Source: Onthophagus taurus
Lineage: Eukaryota; Arthropoda; Insecta; Coleoptera; Scarabaeidae
Assembly (NCBI RefSeq): GCF_036711975.1
Contig: NC_091970.1
Span: 12,159,501-12,223,500, forward strand
DNA length: 64,000 nt
Reading direction: 5' to 3'
Below the pieces are notes generated by a model. That model did no database searches. It was given only the letters and a program-made list of their open reading frames with translations, and was not told where the DNA came from. Numbering within the stretch: the stretch's first letter is position 1; every line of letters starts with the position of its first letter. This document shows, one piece after another, positions 42,990 to 53,564 of this stretch. Made by a program: the position numbers and the translations under genes.

Positions 42990-44915
42990 TCATGAACTAA
43001 CAATTGCTCTGCCTGAATATCTCGGTCTAATACTTGATATAAGGGGATCTGATGATATCAAGAGGTTGTACATTACATCTTCATTGGCTAAAATTCTACT
43101 TTGCTTCCGGGAATGATCTTCTCGGAATTTTCTAAAGTCTTTATTTCTCGCTTCCCCTGCTTCCTCTGATAATTTTCCTATTGGTAAAATTGAAAAATGT
43201 TTGCAAATCTCCGCCCCATGAATTAATAATTTATGTACACTTGATGGCATATAGTACCACCCATAAAGAGAAACATATTGTTCTGCTGTATCCTTGCAGT
43301 ATTTATCAAACGCATTTATGTTTATCTCTCTCCCCGATGAAATTGTCTGAAGAATTACAGCAAAACGTTTGATTAAATTTTCATCGAGCTCTGTAATTTT
43401 GGCAGATTTATCAAAATTGTTGAAGAATTTTCGAGCAGTATTGCCATCATTAGTAGAGCCAACCCCCTGCTTTACCACATCAACTAAAATACCGAGTTCT
43501 TTACGAATTTTTGCTTGAATTTGTTTTTTTCTTGCATCCTTTAAAGGTGCATGCTCCTTTCGCGCACACCATCTCTTAAAATCCAGATTGTAGGATATGT
43601 GTATTAAACACTCAAAACATCGAATCCACATGTGAAGCGTTGATAATCCGTATTTTAAGACATCACATCTTACCTCTTTCGTGAGCACAACAGATAAATT
43701 ATTCATTTCACTGGGCTTAGCTAAACAAACATTACAAGTAGAAGCGGAAGGAGTGTTTGAGACTACAGTAGTAACCTTTCCATCTATCATGGTCATCACC
43801 ATTTGATGTTTTATAGTAATGCCGTTAAAAAAGGTTGGTGTAAGTGCGTTTATTTGATTTTGCAAATCTGCCATTTCTTGCTTAATAACTATATTATTTT
43901 CTTTTATAAATTCAAATTTTATTGGGCGGCAATAATGAGTAGAAGATGGGCGAGGATTTTCCCAAATCACGACATCATTTGGAGTTGACAATTTTAGGGG
44001 TACACAACTTGACATGAATATGAAAGAATCATCTGCATCTACATCGTTAAATGTTTGTTTGTAGTTACTCTGGCTGGAAGCTCCATCAAATCCCCATTTA
44101 CTAATTAGCACTAGTTCTGTTGATTGCAATTTATCCAAGCAAGTTTTTAAAAGTCTCGATACCGTTAAATCCAGAAGAGCTTGAATTTTAATTTTTGCCG
44201 CAGTGTCCGTAACATTCATAGATTCTAAGGGTGGATAACAGGCCTTTTTTGCCATAGTCACCTTATAATATGATGGAATCAGTGACTTTCCTACAGAATC
44301 TCTCAAAGTATTGTATTGCCATTTTGATAAATTTAAAGATGTATAAAGAGCAAGGCTGTCATCAGGGGTTAATGTGGGCTTTTGTTTCTTTTTTTGAAAT
44401 AATATATTAGATACTTTGGAAATATCTTCAGAATGTTTGAGAAGGTGGTTTAAAATCTTGGCCAGTTCGCGAGATCCATGTGTACCCATTTTTAATCTTG
44501 TTGCAAAGATAAGCTCATCCAAAGTATTTTCTGACCGCAGAGCGTTGGTCCTCCTCTTCTTCTGACGGTAGCTTAATTCCAAAAAGGGTCTTCTTTTAAA
44601 TTCAGTTGAATTTTGTTGCGGACGTATTGTTTCTCCAAATATTTCATTTTTTAGACCCATCGGCCAATTAAATATTGAATGTAACCAAGCATGTTCTCGG
44701 ATTAGGAAGCGCTTTTTATTATAACAACACTTCTTCCATCTTCTGAATAAATTTACACAAAATTTCCGAAGACACTCCTTCAAAATCTTCTGTTTGTCTT
44801 CTGATAAAATTCTGTCCATTGTTGATGCAATGGTATCGTAAAGTTCGCCATACTTCCATAATTTTTTATTTTTGTTCACGATGTTGAACAGATCTTCATT
44901 AGTTTTTAAATCCAT
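42990..44915 (-). CDS. Transib transposase, RAG1-like, 641 aa
   Basis: One uninterrupted frame from the ATG at 44915. The first 200 residues are basic and helical and probably bind the ends. The RNase H-like core holds KWGFDGASS (D277), IWENPRPSSTHYCRPIKF (about 318-333), TMIDGKV (D378) and LSEEAGEARNKDF (Glu 584/585/588). The zinc-binding pairs C394-x2-C397 and H561-x4-H566 match the spacing of RAG1 C727/C730 and H937/H942. All three catalytic positions seem present. The last dozen residues (PRYSGRAIVSS) are out of register relative to the copy at 7061-7981 because of a 29-base deletion, so the natural C-terminus of about 40 residues is lost. It could still be active; that is untested. Transib transposases are the relatives from which RAG1 arose. 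Confidence 0.95.
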   Translation of the reverse strand: MDLKTNEDLFNIVNKNKKLWKYGELYDTIASTMDRILSEDKQKILKECLRKFCVNLFRRWKKCCYNKKRFLIREHAWLHSIFNWPMGLKNEIFGETIRPQQNSTEFKRRPFLELSYRQKKRRTNALRSENTLDELIFATRLKMGTHGSRELAKILNHLLKHSEDISKVSNILFQKKKQKPTLTPDDSLALYTSLNLSKWQYNTLRDSVGKSLIPSYYKVTMAKKACYPPLESMNVTDTAAKIKIQALLDLTVSRLLKTCLDKLQSTELVLISKWGFDGASSQSNYKQTFNDVDADDSFIFMSSCVPLKLSTPNDVVIWENPRPSSTHYCRPIKFEFIKENNIVIKQEMADLQNQINALTPTFFNGITIKHQMVMTMIDGKVTTVVSNTPSASTCNVCLAKPSEMNNLSVVLTKEVRCDVLKYGLSTLHMWIRCFECLIHISYNLDFKRWCARKEHAPLKDARKKQIQAKIRKELGILVDVVKQGVGSTNDGNTARKFFNNFDKSAKITELDENLIKRFAVILQTISSGREININAFDKYCKDTAEQYVSLYGWYYMPSSVHKLLIHGAEICKHFSILPIGKLSEEAGEARNKDFRKFREDHSRKQSRILANEDVMYNLLISSDPLISSIRPRYSGRAIVSS

Positions 44916-45068
44916 AATGACTTTTATCGAAAACTGCTATTAAAAGTTTACTTTTAAAAATGACAGTTTAAATTTTTGATTTCTCAAAAGTTAGGTTATG
45001 TTTATAAATTTTAAAATCATAGCCTACTCCAATTTAAAATTTTAAATTGACAAGACAGAATGTAACAC

Positions 45069-45259
45069 TAAGGCTGGGTTCACACGGCACGTTTTTTTTG
45101 CAGAATACATTTTTACTGAATAAAAATCAAATCTTATCTTAAACAGTATATAACGCAATTTTGCAGTATAAACGACGAGTGAACAAATCTATGCTGATTG
45201 CGTTACTATTATTCAGTAAAAACTGTCTTGTAAAAAAAGTGCGTGTGAACCCGGCTTAA
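45069..45259. repeat. Imperfect inverted repeat (MITE-like) inside the Transib element
   Basis: AAGGCTGGGTTCACACGGCA at 45070 is mirrored by TGTGAACCCGGCTTA at about 45258, and the 190 bp between are largely palindromic (TTTTACTGAATAAAAATC against ATTATTCAGTAAAAAC). Part of it is also present in the other Transib copy near 6541-6655, so it predates their split. It lies upstream of the transposase start. Confidence 0.6.
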
Positions 45260-45756
45260 GCCTATAATCTTTGACTAATCTTTTTGTGGTAGTAAATATT
45301 AACCTTGCACCTTAGAATAATTCTTTAAAAACTTGAAAAATATCAATTTTTAGTAAGGAACAGCGGGACAAATAATACCCGTTGCTAATATTAAGTGATT
45401 TATAACAGTCTTAATCAAGTAACTTCAAAGCAGATTATAGCTTTTTTAAAGTTGTTTTAAGGCCATTTTATAATGAAAGGGACACTTTTCTATACATTAG
45501 CAGAAAAAATTAGCATATATTCGAATTCCGGATTTTTGTCGAATGTCTACTTATTTACAGTATCGTGCCACTGTGCGGCAGCGACTGGCCGCTGGCCGCC
45601 TGTGTGTCGCGCCTGTTTTCAACGGCCGGTCGCTTGTCGCCATATGCGTGCGGTTTTTCACATTATAAAGGATAACTTCGATTTCAATGGTCGCCGCGAC
45701 ATGGCCGCCGCGGCCAGGCCGACGAATGCGCACGTAGCCTAAGTCTTTTCATGCGA

Positions 45757-46537
45757 TGTTAACCGTGAAAGAGAGAATTTATTTAGTACTGTGCTATGGT
45801 ACTAGTGAATAATGTTTTTATACAAAAATGCCAGCAAAAATATCCGGACACAAAAATATCTCATTTTGGGGCTCGCAAACTGATGAAAAAATTTGTGGAA
45901 ACGGGTTCTGTATTATCCATAAAGAGGCAGACAAAGAGACTAAACGAGGAAGACGCTGCTTTTCAGATAGCTTTTCAACAAATGACATTGTTTCTTCCCA
46001 GCATTGTCGTTATTGGAGCAATGTAAATCCAATTACCTTTAAATTTTATATGGTCAATGTACTTTCAGCAAGACAGTTGCCCAGCTTACCATTCACACAT
46101 TGTGTCAAATGGTTAAAATTACAATTTCGTCAAAAATGGATTGAACGAAATGGTCCTATTTGATGGCCAGCACGTAGTCCTGATCTTACAATTATGGATT
46201 TTTATTTTTGGGGACGATTGCAACAAATTGTTTATAGTGAACCATTACAAGATGATGCAGAACTATTAAAACTAAGAATAATTAAAGCGATAGAAGCGGA
46301 AATTCGTACTTCTTATAAAGAATTTAGAACTCGTCTTCAAATGTGTGCCGAATTGGGATGGAATTTGTTTGAATGAGGATTTGTTCACTTACAAATAAAT
46401 AATATTTATTACTTACATAGTGTGTTATTACATCAATTTACATTTAAAATTAAGTATTTTCAGTATTTTTTTCCCAAACCTCTAGGCTTTACTGTTGTCG
46501 AAATACAGCCGCTTCTTACCCTTAATGGGACACCCGG
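45757..46537 (+). pseudogene. Mariner-like element remnant with decayed transposase
   Basis: Frames at 45796-46026 give an HTH region (NVFIQKCQQKYPDTKIS, ARKLMKKFVETGSVLSIKR). At 46160-46376 they give WPARSPDLTIMDFYFWGRL, the third catalytic block with Asp, followed by the usual C-terminal helix. The middle with the first two catalytic residues is mostly missing. The right end ...GGGACACCCGG is followed by TA (46538-46539). The last 70 bases match the end of the element at 29047-31230 closely. The left end was not found. Confidence 0.8.
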
Positions 46538-46976
46538 TATAGTTTATTTTGTATAATGGAGTTGTTATTGAATACAAATAAAGTTAAAGAAAAAAATAAA
46601 ATTAATAAAGTACCAAAATCGGCCAAATTCCAACATAAAATGAAAATTTTGAGAAAAATGCTTGAATTATTTCATTTTGACTCATACATAATGATGATTT
46701 TAAATATTAAGCCGTAACTAAAAGAGTTGTAAGATGTTTGAACTCTTATTTTTGCTGCTACAGTTTTTCCTGAAAAAACAGAATTGTTCGAATCACTCAA
46801 TGTGGGCAATTCGAAATTTCAAACATTACAAAAACATTTCTTCGAATTTTAAGCTAAATATTTCAATTCCTATCACAAATATTTTAGATAAAGAAACACT
46901 TTTATACGTCACCACTTAACACTTTACATTTTAATGCTTTTTTTTTGTAATAACTCCATTTAGTTGTTGTTAAAAA
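46538..46976. other. Upstream region of the glycosyltransferase gene
   Basis: AT-rich with no recognisable gene. It probably contains the promoter and 5' UTR of the gene at 46977. Confidence 0.4.
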
Positions 46977-48053
46977 ATGAACGCCTTTCAACGTGTTTTT
47001 ATCATTATCATTTCATTCGGATTTTTTTACTTTATTACTTACATACTGTTAGCAACAAAACCACCAAACGACGATATAACAATAATTTTAAAGAAAAATC
47101 GACAAATTTTACGAAACCTCTTTGATTTAACCATCAAAAACAACTCGATTTTCTTCTTAGAGACGTCTTTTAAGGATTTCGAACACGAAGTGGTCACGAT
47201 AAATCGTCGGGCGTCTTGCTCGTTGGAATCGGCAGCTTTATATCATCGAAATCGATCGATTTATTACATTTACGTGTTTCCAAATGACATCAAAACGATT
47301 TATATTCAAGACAAATATTTGAATACGGTTTTAACATACGAAAATGTTCATGTTGTTTATGCGAAAATTGAGGATTTGGTTAAAAATACGGAAATTGAGG
47401 GGTTATTTAAAAAGCATTTAATTGAAACTTCGGATTATTTCGTCGAACATTTCAGTGATGCTTTTCGTGTGATCGTTTTAATGAAGTTTGGTGGGATTTA
47501 TATGGATAGTGATGTGATTGTATTGAAATCTTTGGATGATTTGGGGGGGAATTTTATTGGGAAAGAATTTGAAACAAGTTTGGCTGGGGGAATTATCGGT
47601 TTTGATGGTAACAGCATCGATTTATTGGATCGAATTTTAAAGGATTTTAACGAACATTATAATCCAAAATCGTGGACGGGACATGGTCCTTTTCTATTTA
47701 CTAAGTATTTTATTTTAATTTATTAATTTTTTTATATTTATTGAAATTATTTTTTTAGGTGGGTGAAAAAGTTGTGTAATGCAACGCGAAATTTCCTTTA
47801 CCACAAATGTGATCATTTAAAAGTTCTTCCCACGAACTTATTTTACCCGATTTTTTATGGTAGTTGGGAAGATTTATTTGATCCAGAATATGTCGATGAA
47901 GTACTTGATAAGGCCAAGAATAGCTATCTAATTCATTTTTGGAATAAATTATCCTACGATTTAATAATTGACAGTGACTCGAATGCTGCTTATACAGTTT
48001 TAGCGAAAAAACATTGTCCGAAAACGTTTTCGAAGTTAAATAAATTATTTTAA
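46977..48053 (+). CDS. Golgi glycosyltransferase, alpha-1,4-galactosyl/N-acetylglucosaminyltransferase-like, 340 aa
   Basis: Two exons, 46977-47704 and 47759-48053, with a 54-bp GT-AG intron and in-phase junction; 1,023 coding bases. The N-terminus has a single membrane anchor at residues 7-27 (type II Golgi enzyme). The catalytic domain follows: NSIFFLETS (about 56-64), RRASCSLESAAL (77-88), then FGGIYMDSDVIVLKSL with the DxD sugar-nucleotide motif at residues 177-179. The C-terminal Gb3-synthase-like half has SWTGHGPFLFTK, LFYPI and HFWNKLSYD. Length equals that of A4GALT-type insect proteins. It should transfer a sugar in alpha-1,4 linkage to a glycolipid or glycoprotein; the exact donor cannot be told from sequence alone. 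Complete with no damage. Host gene with no relation to the transposons around it. Confidence 0.88.
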
Positions 48054-48099
48054 TTTTTTTGTATAGAAAATTATATTAAAATTCACCCTATAATGAAGG

Positions 48100-48239
48100 T
48101 TAAGAAGTAAAGAAGACATTTCTTCCAAAATCTTCACCTTCTTCTTGTATTTCTATTTGTTGTTCATTATTTGATTTTTCTCCAGTGAATATAATTGTGT
48201 TCTCTTCATGTTCGAAGTTGAAATCTTCAATAAAGCGTT
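48100..48239 (-). CDS. Possible 3' terminal exon of an unidentified gene
   Basis: A minus-strand frame begins after an AG acceptor (AG at 48241-48240) and encodes about 45 residues. The peptide is acidic and hydrophilic (FIEDFNFEHEENTIIFTGEK, then EIQEEGEDFGRNVFFTS) and ends in a stop. It converges with the glycosyltransferase gene 47 bases away. No upstream exon was recognised; the mariner element at 48314 lies directly upstream. Coding bias and the acceptor are the only support. Confidence 0.33.
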
Positions 48240-48313
48240 CTTAATTTAAATTATTTCAACAGCAGAAGTAGAAATAACTAAGTAAGATGCTAAACGAAAT
48301 ACAATACATTATA

Positions 48314-49886
48314 CAGGGTGATTCATTAGCTCTATGACAAACTTTGGCAGATGAAAGGTGATGCGATTCTAAGGAAAAAATGTTATATGAATATGGGTCC
48401 GATTCATTTTGGTTAAAGAGTTACAAGCCTTTGAAAATTTTACACAGTTTAATAGGCAAATGAAAAAGTAACATAAAAAATAAGTTTAAAAATTACAAAA
48501 ATTGTTCGAAATGTCCGCCTTCAGCTTGAATGCACGCTTCACATCGACGAAGTAAAGATTTGCAACAATCGCAACAATAATTATGAAACACAAATACAGA
48601 GTTGGCTGTGATAACAAAACTGAGTTCTTTATGTCAAACATTTCAATTTACTCTATTCTGTGTGTTTCAAAGTTTATAATTGTCAGAGTTTTGATCGAAA
48701 ACGAAAATGCATGTGTTTACGACTGAAGAATATGCAGATATTATTTTTGTATACGGGCTTTGTAACGGAAACGCTCGGCAAGCAGCAAGAGAATACCTTC
48801 GTAGGTTTCCAAATAGACATCAACCTGCCCATACAGTGTTTAGTGCATCATGTCGCAGACTGAGAGAAACAGGTAACCCCGCTCCACTACATTCCGTTCG
48901 TCCCCATGATGTGAATGTACAAAATGAAGAATGTGTTATTGATTTAGTACTTGACAACCCTTCAATTAGTACTCAGCGTATAGCCGAAGTTTTGTATGGC
49001 GTGTATTGAATCGAGAAATGTTACATCCGTTTCATCGCCAAAATGTTCAAGCATTACATCCTGGAGATACTGAGCAACGCTTAGCATTTTGCCACTGGAT
49101 TATTCAGCAACATGCTCAAAATAATAACTTCATTTCCCAAGTTCTGTGGTCTGATGGAGCATGTTTCACTAGGGACGGCATAAATAATTATCATAACGAA
49201 CATGTGTGGTCCTTGCAAAATCCACATGCAATTAGACACATGCAATTAGAGGAAGATTTCAGCAACGGTTTAGTGTAAACGTTTGGGGTGGCATTTTTAA
49301 CAATTCTTTGCTACCTCTATGGGTGATAAATGAACGCTTAAATGCAAATATGTACAGAAATTTCTTGGGACATAACCTTTTCGATTTTATCGACGACGTA
49401 CCACTTAACATCGTTCAAAATATGTGGTGTCAGCACGATGGTGACATGAACATTTTCCAAACAAATGGATTGGCAATGGAGGTCCAGTATTAATGGATAT
49501 CCAGATTATTATTTCTGGGGACACATGAAGCAGCTTGTGTACCATGTAGAAATTACTACCCGTCAGCAACTACTGGACAGAATTCAAGATGCAGCTAATA
49601 GCATACGGAATGATCCAAATATCATACGTCGTGTGATAGAATCTTTACTTCGTCGATGTGAGGCATGCATTCAAGCTGAAGGCGGACATTTCGAAAAATT
49701 TTTGTAATTTTTAAACTTATTTCTTATGTTACATTTTCATTTGCCTATTAAACTGTGTAAAATTTTCAAAGGCTTGTAACTCTTTAACCAAAATGAATCG
49801 GACCCATATTCATATAACATTTTTTCCTTAGAATCGCATCACCTTTCATCTGCCAAAGTTTGTCATAGAGCTAATGAATCACCCTG
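48314..49886 (+). mobile_element. Mariner-like element, TA-flanked
   Basis: It starts CAGGGTGATTCATTAGCTCT at 48314 and ends with the reverse complement at 49886, with TA on both sides (48312-48313 and 49887-49888). TIRs are about 190 bp or more. It belongs to the same group as the element at 891-2581. Confidence 0.9.
48707..49707 (+). pseudogene. Mariner-like transposase, several lesions
   Basis: The N-terminal HTH is clear (FTTEEYADIIFVYGLCNGNARQ, RRFPNRHQPAHTVF, LRETGNP), and a second HTH follows (STQRIAEVLYGV). The first catalytic block reads SDGACFTRDGI where T-D-E-A is usual. The second is CQHDGD, and the third (S-P-D) is deleted before YYFWGHMKQLVYHVE. Frame changes occur near 49000, 49275 and 49480. 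The C-terminal IQDAANSIRNDPNIIRRV is preserved. It cannot be active. Confidence 0.88.
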
Positions 49887-49988
49887 TATTATAGCAGCGA
49901 TTCCCAAAGTTTTCCTAGTGGTAGCACCTTTTACGATAAATAAAAGGATTATTATTTTTTTTTTTAAATTCACTTTATTATTTTTATT

Positions 49989-50019
<31 letters not shown>
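49989..50019. repeat. (AT)n microsatellite
   Basis: About 28 bases of alternating AT directly before the TA-flanked palindromic element; TA-rich DNA is the target for such elements. Confidence 0.9.
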
Positions 50020-51360
50020 CAGGGTGTCACACAAAAAACGCCCTAAGCTGTAACTCTGTCATTTACATTCCGATTTTCATGAGCGGGTTATCAAATGAAA
50101 TGGTTTCATGAATACTATATGATTCATGCTACAAATAAATTTTTTCCAAGGCCGTCTTCAATTTTAAGCGATTATTAACTTTTGCTTTTCAAATTGCTCT
50201 ATATATTTTTCTTTACGTCATTGGATAGAGATTGTTTTTCTGAATCCACAGCTGTACAATACATCCATTTTGAATATAATTTTAGTAGAGAAAAGACACC
50301 TGTATATACAGGTTGCCACACAAGAACGCCGCCAGCTGTATCTCTGTCATTTACCTTCCAATTTTCATGACCTAGCTATCAAATGAAATGGTTTGATGAA
50401 TACTATGATTCATGCTACAAATAAACTTTTTCCAACGCCATCTTCAATTTCTAGCGATTATCAACATTTGATTTTCAAATTGCTCGGTATGTTTTTCTTC
50501 ACGCTATTGGATAGAATTTTTTTTTTCTGAATCCATTAATGTACAATACATCAACATTAATTGTAATTGTAGCATAGAAAAACATTAAAATAGTTTCTAA
50601 ACATTCTCTTAAAGTCACTTGTGTTATACTGTAGTGTGCCATGGGATAAATGAAAAACCAACTTATAAGTATCATTTACAACTGCTTGGGCATTGAAATA
50701 GCATTTAATGACTGTTATCAGTTTTGCGTGTTATTTTTTTCCATGGCACACTGCAGTATTACAGAAGTGACTAAGACAATGTTCGGAAAATGTTTTAATT
50801 GTTTTTCTCTGCTAAAATTACAATTAATGTTAATGTATTGTACATCAATGGGCTCAGAAAACAATTTCTATCCCATAACGTGAAGAAAAACATACCGAGC
50901 AATTTGAAAATCAAATGTTGATAATCGCTTGAAATCGAAGATGGCGTTGGAGAAAGTTTATTTGTAGCATGAATCATAGCATTCATCAAACCATTTCATT
51001 TGTTGCCTCGTTCATAAAAATCGGAAGGTCAATGACAGAGTTACAGCTTACGGCGTTCTTGTGCGACAACCTGTATGTACAGGTGTCTTTTTTCTGCTAA
51101 AATTACATTCAAAGTGGATGTATTGCACATCAGTGGATTCAGAAAAACAATCTCTATCTAATGACGTGAAGAGAAATATATGGAGCAATTTGAAAAACAA
51201 AAGTTAATAATCGCTTAAAATTGAAGATGGCCTTGAAAAAAATTTATTTGTAGCATGAACCATAATATTCATTAAACCATTTCATTTGATGCCTCGGTCG
51301 TGAAAATCGGAATATAAATGACAGAGTTACAGCTTGGGGCGTTTTTTGTGTGACACCCTG
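50020..51360. mobile_element. Two-tier palindromic TA-flanked element (outer)
   Basis: It starts CAGGGTGTCACACAAAAAAC at 50020 and ends with its reverse complement at 51360, with TA on both sides. The outer arms (50020-50306 and 51076-51360) are inverted copies. A second element of the same family is inserted in the centre (50309-51073). No coding capacity. Confidence 0.85.
50309..51073. mobile_element. Inner palindromic element of the same family
   Basis: It starts CAGGTTGCCACACAAGAACG at 50309 and ends with a diverged reverse complement at 51073, flanked by TA. Its arms are diverged copies of the outer arms (shared CTCTGTCATTTA, CAAATGAAATGGTTT and similar). The palindrome continues almost to its centre near 50690 (GTGTGCCATGG mirrored by CCATGGCACAC). 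Confidence 0.82.
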
Positions 51361-51414
51361 TATAATAAAAATAATTATATACACAAGTATATTTACAAGT
51401 ATATTTTACACAAG

Positions 51415-51522
51415 TCAAGTTCCTCTGGCGATGAGGGCTGTCTTCAATATACGATGGAATCTTTCTATTATTCCATTGCTTTGGGGGTGGTATGCAGATG
51501 CACGAATTTGTTGTATTCTGAG
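51415..51522 (-). pseudogene. Retroelement integrase fragment (minus strand)
   Basis: The minus strand encodes SAYHPQSNGIIERFHRILKT and a following ALIARGT, the strongly conserved integrase stretch around the catalytic Glu. Only about 35 codons remain. It lies head-on against the plus-strand integrase fragment at 51535, so two unrelated integrase scraps meet here. The sequence differs from the neighbouring Gypsy family, which has YHHQTLGAFENA at this position. Confidence 0.75.
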
Positions 51523-51534
51523 AAGTTTGTTAAA

Positions 51535-52540
51535 TTTTGAAAAAAGTGTTAAATAATTTTCATTTATTTGGCCATGCTGGTGTAAAAAGAACATATAATA
51601 TAAAAAAATATAATTTTTGGACAGGAATGCGAAAAAGTGTAGAGGATTTCATAAGAAAGTGTGATGACTGTCAGAGATTCAAACATTCAAAAGTGCACAA
51701 GGAACCTTTGACAGTAAGTAGTGCAGCAATTCCGAAAGTTTTCTTAGATCTAGTGGACCCAATTGATAACGATCTTGAAAATAACCGCTACATTTTTACA
51801 CTACAATGTGAATTAACAAAATTTGTTGAAGGATTCCAAATAAAGAAGCAGACACAGTTGCTACAGTGTTTGTAAACAATTTTATATTGCGATACGGTGT
51901 ACCACATGAAGTAGTTACAGATCAAGGGACAGAGTTTTTAGCTTCCGTTTTTCAGGAAACTTGTAAATTATTAAAAATAAAAACCTTAAAATCAACAGCT
52001 TATCATCACCAAACCCTCGGAGCTTTCGAAAATGCACGTAAATCTTTAGGTGCATTTTTACGTATTCATACTGCTAAATTTCCAAATGCATGGAGCTCTT
52101 GGGTTACATATTGGTGTTTTTCATATAACAACACTGTCCATAGTGAGACAAAATATACCCCGCATGAATTAGTTTATGGGAAACCGTGCCATCTACCATC
52201 AAATTTAACAAGTACCATTGATCCTTTGTATAATTTTGATGCTTATCCGAAAGAACTTAAATTCAGACTTCAAACTGCGTGGAATGACGCATAAAATAAT
52301 TTGCTGGAATCAAAAATCAAACGAAATACGATGAAAAATGTAAAATAGAAAATTATGTAATAGGAGATAAGATTTTATTAAAAAATTAAAGTGGTAATAA
52401 AATGGACTCTATATTTAAAAGTCCATATAAAGTGATAGAAGTTAAGAATCTAAAGAATCCAAATATAGTTATTAAGGTAGATCGTAAGTTTGTAGAGGTT
52501 CATAAAGATAGAGTAAAATTGTATCAAGATAGATAAAAAA
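51535..52540 (+). pseudogene. Ty3/Gypsy integrase fragment, relative of 2582-4148
   Basis: The zinc domain end (GHAGVKRTYNI, CDDCQRFKHS) is followed by the core with FLDLVDPID (first Asp), a frameshift near 51850, VTDQGTEFLASVF (second Asp) and LGAFENARKSL (Glu). The C-terminal part decays after 52294 with stops. The family match to 2582-4148 is close throughout. The fragment begins abruptly at the zinc domain and is cut at 52560 by the next TA-flanked element. No LTR is visible. Confidence 0.88.
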
Positions 52541-53564
52541 GAAACTATTGCACTATGTACAGAGTGGGCAAATTTGGGTGTTATTATAGGCTATCTCAGA
52601 AACTATAAGAGATACGAAAAAAGTAGGTGCCATGTCCCGGTCTCTTTTTTCGAGACTAATTCATTCCATCAAACCTCTATCTTCTTTTGTTTTTAAGTTA
52701 TAGGCAAAAAGTCAAATTTTCGTGATTTCAAAAAATGCTCATATTTCGTTTATTTTTCAAATTATAGGAATGGGGTTGATACGTTCTTAAGACACTTTTT
52801 TAAGTGGAATATACTGCCGTTGAAAAGTTTTAAATATACTTGATGAGTTTTGAGATACAACACAAAGTTGTGTTTTTTTAAATACAAACTATACTTGATT
52901 ATGATGTTAAAGAAAAGAGCATATTTTTAGCTTTCCAATGATGTATCGCATGTATGGTGTATTTGCAGAAAATAAGCGTTAATTTTCAATTCGAAAATAG
53001 TAAGCGCTAATGTTCATAATTTTGATTATAGTAGGCGCGTCCGGACAGTAAATACTACCTAGTGGCTATAATATATGGTTTTGCACGAATATGACAGAAT
53101 AAAGTTGGTTTTGTACCAACGAATAAAAACTTTGAATAGTTAATTTACATTTCTCAGCATCTTATCCCTGACTTTGTTCACCAATAAAAAATGATTAGCA
53201 AGTAAAGTTTGTTTATTAAAAATACAAGAAATGTATTAATTAATGAATAATTAAATATGGACAACTTCAGGAACTAAACAGTCATAAACTGTCATCTTCT
53301 TCTACTCAACTTACTGGTTGTAAGATTAGAACAGTTCGGTATCAATGAGTGAAATCTTCGGTAGTATTTTCCCAGTTTTCCCCAAACATAAGATGTAGAA
53401 GTTATTTGATATCAGCAATTTTTTCTTTTGAAATTGGGTGAGATAGAGGAAAATTAGGGATCATAAATTGGGAGCGGACTTTCCATTGAAACACCGTTTG
53501 AATGAGGATATGAAGACTTATGTATCATCTTCAAAGCGGACTCCAATATATTCTATATATAATT

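Larger units (their letters stand above)
42134..45575 (-). mobile_element. Transib element, full length, 5-bp target duplication CGGCA
   Basis: It begins CACAGTGGGACGAAAG at 42134 and ends with CTTTCGTG-type counterpart ...TATCGTGCCACTGTG at 45575. CGGCA flanks both sides (42129-42133 and 45576-45580). The terminal heptamer CACAGTG is identical to the RAG recombination-signal heptamer, and 5-bp GC-rich target sites are typical of Transib. The two ends share about 13 of the first 15 bases. One gene on the minus strand fills most of the element. It inserted into the Harbinger element. A rearranged relative is at 5925-8675. Confidence 0.95.
39740..45742 (+). mobile_element. PIF/Harbinger element (interrupted by Transib)
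   Basis: It starts TTAGGCTACGTGCGCATTCG at 39740 and ends with the reverse complement at 45742, flanked by GTC on both sides (39737-39739 and 45743-45745). If the T-T-A is counted as target rather than TIR, the duplication would be ambiguous. The subterminal sequence is GC-rich (CGGCGGCCATGTCGCGGC) and is also mirrored. Inside are a HARBI1-type transposase (+) and a MADF-type protein (-). The Transib element at 42134-45575 sits in the right subterminal region. Without it the element is about 2.6 kb. Confidence 0.88.

Noticed and set aside
7061..44915. RAG1-like proteins as a domesticated recombination gene
   Set aside because: The copy at 42134-45575 has exact 5-bp duplications and terminal heptamers, so it is a mobile element; no RAG2-like partner frame is present.
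46977..48053. Glycosyltransferase as bacterial horizontal transfer
   Set aside because: It has a spliceosomal intron, a Golgi membrane anchor and the layout of animal A4GALT-type enzymes.
49989..50019. Promoter TATA cluster
   Set aside because: Plain (AT)n microsatellite with no gene downstream in proper distance.
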